DNA of 64,000 bases, from assembly GCA_008729055.1 (NCBI GenBank), contig SDUX01000002.1, positions 3,747,874 to 3,811,873 of the forward strand, given 5' to 3'. This DNA comes from Pyropia haitanensis. Lineage: Eukaryota; Rhodophyta; Bangiophyceae; Bangiales; Bangiaceae. Each line of letters begins with the position of its first letter. Positions within the stretch are counted from its first letter, which is position 1. Below the pieces are notes generated by a model. The model had not been told where the DNA came from and did not search any database. It saw only the letters and a list, made by a program, of their open reading frames with translations. A program made the translations under genes and the position numbers. Of this stretch, positions 34,812 to 45,800 are shown piece by piece.

Positions 34812-35175
34812 TGCGTCCTGGGTGAGGTCCGCAACAATCAAATTAACCCAACAGATCCGGTTTGACTTACTCCGGCAGAGCACGGGGCAAGTCTTACAAG
34901 ATGTGCAAGTTAATTTGACCAAGCAAAATAGTGCTGCACTAGCTCTGGACAAGCGTGGCCGTCGTGGCTACCACGTTTCCAAAGATGGACAACACTATTT
35001 GATGGGTCACAAGCGATGCGATGAAGCAGAATTCGAAGACTCAAATCACGCAATCGGATTTTCCCGCCGGCCGCCGCGCACGGGCCCGAGTCGGGTCGTG
35101 CCGGATTTCCACGCGGGGGGATCAAAGGGGGAAAATCGCGTCTCTTGCACAGATCCTGGGGGGTGTTGCGAGGTG
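34812..35175 (-). other. Element A leader between zinc-finger frame and gag
   Basis: No additional coding sequence recognised. Confidence 0.4.
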
Positions 35176-35973
35176 TCAGTCGGTGCGGCGCGCCAGCGTG
35201 CGGTGGTGATCCTTGCCACGCTGGTGGCGTTCGAAGTGCTCGACCGTCTCAAATTCGCGATCGCACACGTCGCAACGAGGGCGGGTCGCTGGACGGTTGA
35301 CCGTATTGCGGTGGCGCCGCGACCAGCGATGGTCGCGCAGCACTGTCAGGCTGTTGCAACGCACACCGCACGGCTTGCAAACGTATTTGCCCTTGGGGAT
35401 GGTCTTGGCGATCCGGCGCTGCTCTCGCTGCTCTGCTGCGCGCGCGGTCGTCGGTCGGATGTGGCCGATTCGTGGGGCCGGCGGCGCGATGTAGCGCCGG
35501 GCCGGATCCTGCGCGGGCAGCAGCAGGCGCCGGTTGGCTGGGACCGCCGGGCCTGACGTGGCCGGGCCCTTACCCTTGCGCGAGAGGGGGGGCTTGGATG
35601 CGGCTGGCGCCGCCGATGCGGCCGTCGCCGCCACAGAGGATGACGTGGATGCGCCCGCCGGGGTGCCACGTGCCGCCGCGGTGTCGCGCGCCGCCGCGAT
35701 GCCGCGCGCCGCCGGGGTGCCGCGCGCCGTCGGGGGGCGCGCCGTCGCCGCCGAGGAAGTCGGGGCGTCCGCCAACGCCGAGGAAGAAAATTCCGAACCT
35801 GATTTGGCACTCACTGGGTTTCGACAATCAGTCGACCAAAAGAAAAAAACCGTGACAGGGGCCACCAGGGCAGTGTCAGGGCAGTGTTCTTTCGGTGTGA
35901 TTCGTGGAACCCGCTGCGTTCGTATTACAATGCCCGAGGCACGCCGAACACAGGGGGCAGCACGAGTGCACAA
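35176..35973 (-). CDS. Extra open frame of element A with two U1/JAZ-type C2H2 zinc fingers
   Basis: An open frame of about 265 codons lies between the 5' LTR and gag, on the element's coding strand. The first 100-120 residues are Ala/Arg/Pro/Ser-rich; the last 70 contain two zinc fingers of the form C-x2-C-x12-H-x5-H (residues about 199-221 and 234-256). This spacing is typical of U1-C/JAZ/matrin-type fingers that bind double-stranded RNA or RNA-protein complexes. A basic region (EQREQRRIAKTIPKGK) precedes them. There is no ATG in the frame. Start by a non-AUG codon, or splicing, is needed: a pyrimidine tract followed by CAG lies at about 35818-35855 on the minus strand. Standard chromoviruses lack such a frame; it may be a captured host exon. 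Function unknown. Confidence 0.5.
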   Translation of the reverse strand: MCTRAAPCVRRASGIVIRTQRVPRITPKEHCPDTALVAPVTVFFFWSTDCRNPVSAKSGSEFSSSALADAPTSSAATARPPTARGTPAARGIAAARDTAAARGTPAGASTSSSVAATAASAAPAASKPPLSRKGKGPATSGPAVPANRRLLLPAQDPARRYIAPPAPRIGHIRPTTARAAEQREQRRIAKTIPKGKYVCKPCGVRCNSLTVLRDHRWSRRHRNTVNRPATRPRCDVCDREFETVEHFERHQRGKDHHRTLARRTD

Positions 35974-36029
35974 ACACAGGGAGGGCCAAATCCAGGACGG
36001 AATCGCAACGTCACCGCCAAGAGGAAGTC

Positions 36030-36048
36030 AAACTATCTGAAGCTACCA
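36030..36048 (-). other. Candidate primer-binding site of element A
   Basis: TGGTAGCTTCAGATAG starts two bases inside the 5' LTR on the element strand. It begins with TGG, complementary to tRNA CCA ends. The tRNA is not identified. Confidence 0.5.
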
Positions 36049-36050
36049 CA

Positions 36051-36921
36051 TGTGAGGCACCACCCACACACGGGCAGCCCTCAACGTACTGGTGCCGGTG
36101 TCAGCAACCCGTGCAAGCCAATGAGGATGCCGGGCGCGGGGAAGGTGACGGGTGGGATGACGGTGATGGGGGTGGGGAAGAGGATGGGCGTGACGTCGGT
36201 GAGGGTCGAGGGGGTCGAAGGTACAGGAGGTCTTTGTGTCTCTGTCTGTCTGTCTGTGGTTCTTCCCCCGAGGTCTCTCCCGGTGGCGCCCACACTCACG
36301 CATTATATACCCCCAGGGGGGCACCCAGGGTGCCCCAAAGCATGCGATTGCCCGTCGTGCCGGTGGACGGCACCAAAGCTCTCAAAACAAAGCATGGGCT
36401 CTCAGAACAAAGCAAGGGTGGGCGTGTGCGCCCCAAGGCGCCCCACCAGAAAGCCCCAAACGGGGGGGGGACGGTGTGCGGCGCTCGTAGCGCCGCGCGG
36501 CTGGCCCCACGCGCCATTCGACCCGAAAAGCCTCAGAGGCGTGTAAGCAGACGCCAGTCTTCGGGTCGAATATCTCCCGTGGGTCAGCAAGTCTTGTCGC
36601 TCCCATTGGTCCACGGGGAGATTGTTCCGGCTTGCTGACGCGTCAGAGATGTGGCTCGTCTTTTGGTCCGTTAGTCCGTTGATCCGTTGGAGACTGTACC
36701 CGTCGGCAGATGAGTCAGGGTAGTGTCGGTTAGCCAATCCGCGGCTCCCGTGCTGACCGTCCGTTAGTAGTAGATTATCGGACGGACACCGCGGCATGCC
36801 CCAGATTACTTTGAAGTTGATGCGTCTTGGAAGGAGTTGGCTGAGAAGGACAGGGAAGGAGAGGCCCCAGTCCTTATCCCCTAGGCTCCAGTCTTGGGGA
36901 TTTAAGGGGCATATCCTTACA
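36051..36921 (-). repeat. LTR of element A (5' LTR, promoter copy)
   Basis: 871 bp from TGTGAGG to CCTTACA; same length as and apparently identical to 29536-30406. On the minus strand it contains a TATA box. Confidence 0.95.
36303..36309 (-). promoter_or_regulatory. TATA box in the element A 5' LTR
   Basis: TATATAA on the minus strand, correctly oriented for gag-pol transcription; the same motif is at 29788-29794 in the other LTR. Confidence 0.55.
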
Positions 36922-36926
36922 GAGGG
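36922..36926 (+). repeat. Target site duplication GAGGG, right copy
   Basis: Directly follows the LTR end CCTTACA; matches 29531-29535. Confidence 0.9.
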
Positions 36927-37212
36927 CGCTAGTGCAGGCGAGTTGGATGCGGACAAGAAGATGCCAGCCAAGGTCAAGGTCTGGAGTTTGCGCCGACTTA
37001 GCAGTCCTTCACAAGACGATACGTGTAGCTGTGGTCCGTTCGCGTTCGGCTTCGTGTGGGGCGCTGCCCTCGGAAAAAAGAGCAAGCTTCAAACCGCGGA
37101 CGGCTCTGCCATGAGACTTGAGATGCTCGCGGCTGTCGTGGCCGATGGTCTTGACTCTGAGAGTGCGGTTGAGCGTAATGCCCGCGCGTCGACATCGACC
37201 GATGCTGTGTGA
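36927..37212 (+). pseudogene. Ulp1-like (C48) cysteine protease gene, 3' part
   Basis: Continuation of the frame broken at 29535. It carries PSQDDTCSCGPFAFGF (about 37003-37050), with the catalytic Gln (oxyanion hole) and the catalytic Cys (CGPF) of Ulp1-type proteases, then a helical tail to the stop at 37210-37212. With one copy of the duplication removed, the two parts form a single uninterrupted frame of about 958 residues. That frame continuity, and the division of one catalytic set over the two sides, show that this was one gene before the insertion. Confidence 0.85.
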
Positions 37213-37696
37213 CTAAAGCAGACATGAAACTTTAACAACTACGTGACGAGTCCTTCTGGTGCGACAAACAGTTCAAGAGATCCGCTTTCATAGCCGCACT
37301 GCACCCATCGGACTCAATACAAGAAAGACAGACGCATTAAAAAACGTATGACACGCATCTTGGCCTTCAAGGAAAGAGTCATACTATCCGCCGGTATGGC
37401 CACCGCCCACAATCATACAAGCCCGGGAACGAGTGTGGCACGCGGTCAGCCCCCCACACTCAGAAGCAAAGCACGCGGCCCCGTGTGCCATCAAAGCACA
37501 GGCGGGCGGCGGCCGCAAAGACAACAGCAATGGTGCATCTGCCCTGAGGAAGCAAGGGGAAGAACGCAGGCCGAGGCCAGACGACTCTAGCACCAAAACC
37601 CCGGCCGGAAGGTGAGCGCGAGCAGTGAGCAGGCCCATATGGGTGTTTATGGTCAGCGACCACCCGCGGCGACCAAACTTGGCCACTGGCGCTGAC

Positions 37697-37915
37697 CACG
37701 GCACCTAGCCTCTCCCCCACCGCCGCCGATCACCTCACCCAACTGACCCGGCACGACAGCCAACCACCGCACTCCGCAAGCCCTCCTCCGCCACATACCT
37801 CCGCTCCCAGCTTACCGACCACCGGCGCCGACGACCGCACTCACCTTGCCGCCCTCCGCGGCCGACAACCGCACCCAGCTTACCTCCCACTGCCGCCACT
37901 TTCCGCTCTCAACTT
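37697..37915. repeat. Dispersed copy of the CCGCCGAC/CCGCACTCA repeat
   Basis: Irregular monomers such as CGCCGACGACCGCACTCACC and GGCCGACAACCGCACCCAGCT, clearly related to the tandem block at 48.99-49.95 kb. Confidence 0.55.
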
Positions 37916-37917
37916 GG

Positions 37918-38520
37918 AAGGGGGAGGGGGGGGGGGGGGGGGGGGAGAGAGGGGGGATGGAGGGGGGGTGCGGGGGCCAATGCGGCCACCACCGCCGCCG
38001 CGGGGCCAGGGGGTGGCGGCGGGGGGAAGGGAGGCGAGGGCGGGGGGGGGGGGGGGAGGGGGGCAGAAGGAGGCGGGAGGTGGGGGGGGAGGGGGGCAGA
38101 AGGAGGCGGGAGGTGGGGGGGGAAGGGGGCGGGGGGTGGGGGGGGGAAGGGGGCGGGGGGTGGGGGGGAGAAGGGGGCAGGGCCTGGGGGCGGCACCGCC
38201 CGCGTCGGCGGAGCGGGACGGGGGCGGGGGTAGTAGATGGGGGGGGGGGGGAAGGCGGCGGTCGCGCCAGTGGCAGCGGCCGGCGGGGTGGCGGCGGGCC
38301 CCGCCGAGGTGCGCCGCCGGTGCGTCGGCGGCACGGGGGTTTGGGTGGGGGCCCTGGGAGGGGGGGGGGGGGGGAGGAGAGGCGAGGGAGGGGGCTTGTG
38401 GAGGGGGGGGGGTGGGAGTGGGAAAGAGCGTCGGCCGCCACCAAGGCGGCCGCGTGCGCGAGCGCGCGCGCGCGCGTGGCGGGGGGGGGGGGGGGGGGCC
38501 CTGCGGCCTTGAAAGTTTGA
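37918..38520 (+). repeat. G-rich tandem tract with G-quadruplex potential
   Basis: Dozens of runs of 4 to about 20 G. Includes two direct copies of a ~34-bp [26 protein letters not shown] unit (about 38055-38125), then shorter AAGGGGGCGGGGGGTGGG units (about 38128-38180). Confidence 0.8.
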
Positions 38521-39249
38521 ATGCGGGCAACCCCCCCGGCGGCGTGACTGGCGTGGCGGCCAGGGGGGACACACGCGGGCGGGGAGCGGCGCGGGGCGCG
38601 GGATCGCGGGCAAGAAAATTTACAGTGTGGGCCCGGGCGAGCGCGCGGCCGGGTCCCCAGCCCGGGCGGCCACCACGCAACGGCAGCGCGGGCGGGGGGG
38701 CGAGCGGGCGTTGCAACAGCGGCCGGTGGGGGGCGCGCCCGCGGCGGCACCCGCGGCGGTGGCAACCGCTGTAGGGGCCCGTGCGGTGGAGGAACGCCGG
38801 CCCATGCTGTGTGCGGGATAGCAGGACGGGCGAGGCCACAGGACAGAGAGCGGCGCAAGCGCCAGAGGGGGAAGGCAAGAAACGGGGGCGCTCCATGCAA
38901 AGCGGACAAAGACTGGACGGAAGAGAGAGCACCAGGGGCAACACGGGCGACAGCAAAAAGACAAAAGTCAGTGGGGCTGCCACACGTCGCAGCGGCCATC
39001 CGCCACACAAAAGGAAGCGTGAAGAAAAAAACAACGCTGCCGCAGAGGAGAGCAGAGCCGGCGCAAAAGTGTCGGGCGAGCACACCCCGCGGGCGTCCAG
39101 CGACGGGGAGGAGCGCCGCCGCCACGCGGCAGTGGCAGGCCCCCGGCGGACCGCCAGCCGCCGCGCGGCGCGCGCCACCAGGGCACGCCGTCTGACCAGG
39201 CCACCCACGCCCCCCACCCCCCCCCCCCCCCCACCCCCCCCCGACGCAC

Positions 39250-41673
39250 CTCTTCATAGTCCGCCTTGGACACCCACATGCGCTGGAAGTCGGTGAAGGT
39301 GGCGAGGATGCTCCCGCCCGTCCAGGTACAAAAGCGGCGCTCCGGCACCCCCGACGCCGCCAGCACCCGCGCCCGAAAGTGGTGGCCCATCAGCTCCCCG
39401 CTGAGGCGCTCAAAGAGGCCCCCCAGGTTGCTCGTCCCCCCCGTCAGGCAGATGCCCGCCCACAGGTCCTTGTGCGTCGACGGCTCGGCGGAGCGGAGGG
39501 CGTCGAGGACGAGGCCGCTGAGGCCCGCCGACGACCCCGTCGCCGCCGACCCATACGCCGCCGTGTGCGCCGCCGCCGCGGCGGGCGCCGCGAATGAGAT
39601 GCCCGCCGCCGCCGCCAGCGCCGCCCGCGGCGGTGGCGTGTGGGGGAGGCGGCCAAAGAGGGCCCCCGCGGCAGCGTGTTGCCGCGGCCCCCCCAGGTCC
39701 ACCACGTTCCCGTCGGGGAGGGTGAAGCGGACGTCCGACTCGCCATCCGAGTCGTCCCCGTCGGCGCCAACCGCACCGGGGCCGCCGGCGGCGGCCGCGG
39801 CGGCGGCCGCAGCCGTGGCGGCAGCGGCCGCGCTCAGCGGCTCCTCCACCCGGCAGAGGGCCTCCTTGATGGACTCCACCAGCCGCAGCCGCGCAAACGC
39901 ACCGTACGACGGGGACGTGCCAGGGAAGGACAACTCTTGAACAGGGGGAGGGAGCCGCGCCAGCCGTCGCGCCAACGCAGCCGACGAAGCCGACGGGCGC
40001 CGCGCAGCGGCGGCGGCCGCCGTCGCCGACGCAGCGGCGGCGGTCGAGGCTGCGGCTGCCGCCGCCGCCGCCACCCCCCCCAGCGCGCCCCCGCCGGCGC
40101 CCCCCGACACGGGGGTGATTTCGTCGCCCGCCTCGGCCGCCCGCTTCGCAGCGGCCGCCGCGGCAGCCGCCGTTGCCGACGTCGCCGCCGCCGCCTCGGC
40201 GGCCTGCGTCAGGGCGGTGGCCTCGGCGGCCGCATCGGCCTCGGCGGCGGCGCGCTGCTTGGCTCGCGCCGCAGCCGCCGCCTCCCCCGCCAGCCGCCGG
40301 TACGACCACAGCGGCCGGAGGGGGATCTTGCTGTCCGCTGTCACCTGCGCTGCTACCGCCTCGGAGAGGCTCCGTCCCGCCACGCGGGTGCGGAGGACGA
40401 GCGACCGCGCGACGGTGCCGTCCAGCACGGGCGCCGCCGTCGTCGTCGCGTCGCCCACGTCCAACACCACCCCCGTGTGGCGGCCATTCGCGTACGCGGC
40501 AAGGACGACAGCGGGGGAGACGGCCAGGGCGGGGGCGGCGTGCGTCTCAAACAGCAGCTCCCCGATTTTCTCCCGCTGCCACACACACGCGTGCGTCGGC
40601 TCGGCGTACATGACCGCGTAGTCCTCGGCAGAGGCCTGCACACCAGTGGTGTAGGCGTGGGCAAGGAGGCCTTCGTAGGCCTCCCAATTGGCAACGAGGC
40701 CGTCGGCGTCAAAGGCGGGCGTCACGTCCATGCCGTCCCGCCGAAATGAAAGCGCCTGGTCGCCGACCATGACGCCCCGCTTAGTGAGCGGGCCGCCGCC
40801 ATTGCCAACTGCTGGAGACGCTGCGCGAAGAGATGAACGGGCGGAGAGGGGACGGACGGCAGACCAATAGACACAAGCGACCACGTGAGACAGAGAGAAC
40901 AAGCGTCCAACCACAAAAGAGATGACAAACGGCAGATTGCGAAGTGAGCAGTCGGCGTGACGCATAAAAGAAAAGGAAAGGGTAGAGGACACTGGGGACG
41001 AGGAACGTGTGATAGACGACACCGACGAGGCACCGCTCACAGACAAAAGGGCCCGCAGGCGTGGCGACCCTCAGTCCCGACACCTTACGTACGAAAAGTC
41101 CCGACATTGGACGAGTACAAGGAGTGGGGCAGGTCCTCTCCCGCGTATCCCTGCGTGAATTCCAGGAGGAGCATGCCAGCGCGGGCACAGACGCGCGGAA
41201 AAAAAGGGCAGCGCGTCAGCAGCGGCACCATCACGAGCCTCACGCGGCAGCAGCACGCCGGACGCCCGCCGCCCCGTGTTGGAGCAGGCGGCGAACGAGG
41301 CTCCCTCCCCCCACCCCCACCGCCTCATCCCATCACCGCCTCACCTCCCCTGACGCCGTCGTCAGCGACCATCTTCGCCACCCTCCCCCCCCCTTCCCCC
41401 CCCCAGCCAAGTGCGCCAAGTGCCCCATGCCAGGCGCCACCGGTCAACCCCACGCCACCCCCCACTTGCGGTGGGGTGCCCTCCCGCAGGCAGCGCAACA
41501 CGGCACGCCGCCCACCCGCCGCTGCCGCCGCCGCCGCCGCGGGGTAGCCTGAGGCAGAAAGAGAGGGGGGGCGGGACAAACAAAAAAGAGCCCGACACTG
41601 AGCGTACCACCTTGGAGGTGTGGGAGCCAAAGTCAAACACCACCGACGGCACGGTGCCGTCAACTTGGAACAT
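39250..41673 (-). CDS. Actin-related protein 4-like (ARP4/ACTL6A family), spliced
   Basis: ARP4 is a nuclear actin-related subunit of SWI/SNF, INO80 and NuA4-type chromatin complexes. Exon 1 is short: ATG 41671-41673, then VPSVVFDFGSHTSKV, the actin-fold phosphate-1 loop region, ending at a GTGGTA/GTACGC donor near 41611-41606. The main exon runs from about 40830 to 39250: NWEAYEGLLAHAY, EKIGELLFE, AYANGRHTGVVLDVGDATT (phosphate-2), LPDGNVVDLGG, GICLTGGTSNLGGLFERL, and ERRFCTWTGGSILATFTDFQRMWVSK-type ending at DYEE, where a GTGCGT donor follows. A last exon is expected, since family members end a few residues after EYEE. A middle exon may be missed. Ala-rich insertions (about 40270-39990 and elsewhere) enlarge the protein well beyond the usual ~430 residues. 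Confidence 0.8.
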
Positions 41674-42885
41674 GGCGACACGGCGGCGGTCGGCGCCGTC
41701 GCGCGGCGCGCCCGCGCACGGCGCCCGCGCCGGCGTCCCGCCCACGCAGCAGGACTCGTGCGGATGTGGGGGGGGGGGGGGGGGGTGTGGGGGTGGCTCC
41801 CGCCTGGCTCCGGCGCGACAAGAAGGGCGGGAATGGGATCCCGGCCCTGCCGCCCCCACGTCAGAAGGATTCAAGGCTTACAGGATCGATGTGGGTCCAG
41901 AGATATTCCATGGCCACCAGGCTGTGCGGGTGGCGAAGTATCGGGGATTGACTGTAGTTGGAGCAGCAGCGGTCGGGCGCGACCACTCCGGCCCTCATGG
42001 GTGGCGGCGGGGTTGGAACTGGCGCATGACCGCGGACAGGTCGCCGAGGCTGCCGTCGCTGCGCTGCGCTACTACACTCTTGCTTCTGTGCTTTTCGCCG
42101 CAGCTGGCCGTGGCCACTCACCCGGAGCAGCTGCTGTGCGGTTTGGCCATCAACCATCCAGTTGTGACGGAGTGCAGACGTGGACGTGCGTTTGGGGCCG
42201 GTACATGCAGTTATTCGGTAGCCCAACTTCGCGCCTGACTGCCCAGAGGAGGGACGGACGTATGGGCATGACACGCAAATATGCGACCGGCTTCTATGGC
42301 GCGCTACTGACAAGCGCCGTGGTACACTCTTCACTTGCTGTGTGTTTCAGCTCTGCTTTTTTTTTTCGCGCATGTACATGTACACCCCACTGCAGCAGCT
42401 CGTGCTCTGCGCCAGGGCCTTTTCTGCCCGTTGTCTTCCTAACCCGAAGATTGGGGTGCCCACATGCGACGCGTCACTCTCCTTCCTGCACCAAGTGGTC
42501 AGCAACGACGCGCGGGGGAGCAATGGCGTCGCATCATCAATGCTGGGGTGGTCGAGCGAGCCTTGGGATGCCATCGCACCAGCGGGAAGCAGTGCTGACA
42601 AAACCCCAGTCCGTACGTCCTGGACGAGGCCTTGTCGCGGGCATGGCGGCTTTTGCCGGCCTGCCTGTGTTTTCATCGCTCCGCCCACGTCCCAGCACTG
42701 CTTCTACGTGCTGCACAGGACAGAGCTGGGCGGCGACGATCCTGCGAGGTCGTGGCGCTTCCATTCGCCCGGTTTCTGGGTTTGGCGGACGCCAGCCTCA
42801 TTGTCCTGTTCGGGGTGAAGATGAGCTGCCTGCCGGTGGCCTCACTCGTACTTGGGTCCCCTCAGCGTCTCCTGGCCCGTTTTTG
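41674..42885. other. Divergent intergenic region (ARP4-like / RHS-type gene)
   Basis: Holds both 5' regions. The frame of the downstream gene is open through much of it, but no conserved segment lies before 42886; additional 5' exons cannot be excluded. Confidence 0.4.
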
Positions 42886-45800
42886 ATGTCGGACCGGCCT
42901 GGAGCGCGGGCTGGTGCAGATCCGCTCCGAGATGGAGAACCTGTGGGACCTGAGCCGCCCGCACCATCTTTGTTTGCGTCGCCTTCTTCGACGCCCACCG
43001 AGGCTGTAGTCGACGCGGGTGGAGCTCCACCGCTGGGCAGAACTTCACGCCAAGCCGAGCCAAGAGATCGCAACGCTGCTGCGTCGGACTCCGAGCATGT
43101 GCCTTCACTCGACGAGCAAGCTGACGAGGCGATGCGGCTGTCCAACTCAATGTTGCGCATTGCGGCGGACGAGAATGACCCAGCCGTGCGTGCTAGCGCC
43201 CTGCGGATGGCAGAAGCCGCCCGTCAGGACTCTCTGGACCTGAAGAGGAAGTCGGCGCTCGCCAAGAGGCCGAGGCCGGTGTACCGAGTTCTGTGGAAAA
43301 AGGGGTTGCTGCGGCAACCTGACGTCGAGGAAGGTCGATTGCCGCCCGACTTTGACAAGATCTTTGTGCCCCACCCGTCTCGTCCCCGAGCAGAGCTGGC
43401 GGAGAAGCAGGTGGCCAAGTTCTGGGAAGAGACTGTTGAGCTGGTGACAGATGCTCTTCCTGCTCAAGGCCGTCATGGGGCGGAGCCCGCGGAGGAGGAG
43501 ATCTCCCCGGGGCGACTGCCGTTGCTCTACTTCCTGTCGTCGTTCGGGCGCGGAAAGACGTTTTTCCTGCGTGAGGCAACCCGATACCTGCACTCTGCCT
43601 CTTACGAGGACGGCCATGAGCGGGAGGAGCTGCTTCAGCGAGTAGCAGGTCGTGGCGTGGTCGTCCTGGCGGCCAACTTTAATGGCTCCTTCAAGGTCCA
43701 ATCCATTGAGGCAGCGGCACTGGCCCATCGCGAGGATGAGAAGAGCATCAACTACTACATGCTGCTGTACGTGCGCATCCTGTTCAACGAGTTGGCTGTC
43801 TTGAACCGACCGATACAGAACTTTGGTGACTTCCTGAGCGCGTTCTACAACGACTACCAGCAGAAGGAGTTCGACTTTGCGGACGTCTACGCTGAGGTGC
43901 GTGCGATGGTGGCAAATCGGGCTGGTCGGGGCTCGAGAGGAGATGTTGTGGTGCTCTTGGTGGATGAGATCGGCAAGCTGCGTGCTCACCATGGCTGGAC
44001 CGTCTGCAGCACCCTTCAGCTGGACATTTGCTACCCCATCCGGTCGGAATGCTGCGTTCTGGTGGAGAGTGGCTCGGGTCTGGGTATCGCGGCCATGACT
44101 GCGATGGACTCTGCTATGATGCTTGCGGAGCGCTCGGCGTCTGGTCGTCCACCGAAGGCGATGGACTACATCCCGGCAGGGAACTTGAGTGCACAACGGA
44201 TCCGGCTGATGGACGCCATGCGTCTTGGTGATGAAGCTCGCCGTGGCGAGGACGCGCCCGAGTTCAGTTCACCCTCTTGGATGGTGGAGGTCGACAGCGG
44301 CGGGGAGGATTCTACGCGCTTGGCGGCGCTGGAAGCGGCGGAAGTGTATGCGCTGCTGAGCGGTTTGCTCTGGCGTCCCGTTGAGCTGTTTGCGATCGAG
44401 CTGAAGAAGGCGAGAGGCGAGCCACTGGTCGACATGATGGTGTCTGTGGAAGAGCAGCTGGCGACCGACTCTGCCGGAAAGGTCCTGGGCTACGGGTCTT
44501 TGTGGGACTCCCAGAACTCGGAGCTGCGCGACCACGTGCTCGCCGCCTCGCTTTTAGTGGACATTGTCGCGGAAGATGAACTTGTCCTCCCTCAAAGGAG
44601 CAATTGTCGGTCATGTGGATCGGGCTCCAATCTTTTGGCGGATGAGGACGTGTTGGGCTTCGCGGACATTGGCAAGCTGACCCGCGAGGAGCTGGTGGCA
44701 CGGCGTGCGGAGCTTGCCGAGCGGGCCTGGGCCCGTATCATGCTGCGCACGACGGCCGACCTCACCTGGGGCAACGTGCTGGCTCTCGGGTTCATCTTTG
44801 GGCCCGGAGGACGCCAGTTCCATCCTGCCGTCCTGCCACTTACGCTTCTTCGGGCGCTTGACACCAAGACAGCGAGCGCACCGCTTGCCAAATTGATGGC
44901 TACCGACGAGGAGTCGGCTCCTTCCCCGGGTGAGGTAGCGGAAGCTGCCCCAGACAAGATGCCTGCCGCCACCTCCGACGCTGAAGCAAGTGTCTCTGAG
45001 AAGCCTACTATGTCCTCCAACGATGCTTCGGCCGCCTCCTCCTACGAGATGCCGGCCGACTTTCCCGACCGGATGTCAGACGCCTGGTCCGACCAGGAAC
45101 TTGCCTCTCCCAACTATGAGGCAAAGGCCCCGTCTGGCCAGTCCAGTCTGTGGCGAGCTCTGCGCTCCTTCCTTTTCATGACAACCGCGTCTGCCGAGGA
45201 CGAGTGTGACAGTCGTGGAAACACGCTCAATGCCAAGACCAAGTTTGACTGGTGCGGGTGGGAGCTGTTCTTGCTGCAGTGGGAGTACCTCATTTCCACA
45301 GCACGTGCACTGCGGCCGGGCGGCGGCGGGTGGAGGTCGACCACCTTTGCGCACATGTACGGACGCAATGGGCGCAAGGTTACCTTCTTGGGGCCCAGCC
45401 CGCTGCTCTCTGACGTCCCCGTGGACGCAACTATCGAGCGCAAGGGTGTTGTGTTCCTGGCGGGGGATGGTGGCCGGAATGCGAGGGACGGGGGTGCTGT
45501 GACGGCAAGTGACCTATTTGGTGGTCGTGTTCCCGTGGACGAGATGCTGCGCACCTCGTACAAGCTGCCCAACGGCGCGGCTTCTTTTGACGGGGTGTGC
45601 TTCTACCGGGCCAACAAGACGGTGCCAGGAGTCGTCAAGCTTGGTGATGTTGTCGCGGTGTTTTACCAGGGGAAGCACTCAGCTCCGACGTCTTCAACCG
45701 CGTCGGGATCAGACGTGCAGGCGTCGCTCGACCTGATGTGCTCGAAGGACGGATCGGGTACTGAACACGCGGCCAAGCTGTTTGGCAGCAAAGAAGTCTT

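Larger units (their letters stand above)
29536..36921 (-). mobile_element. Element A: complete Ty3/Gypsy chromovirus inserted in the Ulp1-like gene
   Basis: 7386 bp, transcribed from the minus strand. Order along that strand: 5' LTR (36921-36051), candidate primer-binding site, an extra open frame with zinc fingers, gag (34811-33933), pol by -1 frameshift (to 30418), purine tract, 3' LTR (30406-29536). The 5-bp duplication GAGGG and LTRs of equal length (871 bp) that appear identical mark a recent insertion. Protease-RT-RNaseH-integrase order and a C-terminal chromodomain place it among chromoviruses. Confidence 0.96.
37213..39249. other. Intergenic, G-rich
   Basis: No coding sequence supported up to about 39250. 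37697-37915 contains CCGCCGAC..CCGCACTCA-type repeats related to the block at 49 kb. 37918-38520 is a dense series of G-runs. The terminal exon of the ARP4-like gene is expected somewhere in 38.9-39.25 kb but was not identified. Confidence 0.45.

Noticed and set aside
38968..39240. C-terminal ~95 residues after DYEE as part of the ARP4-like protein
   Set aside because: A GTGCGT donor follows DYEE and the continuation has no family similarity; read as intron.
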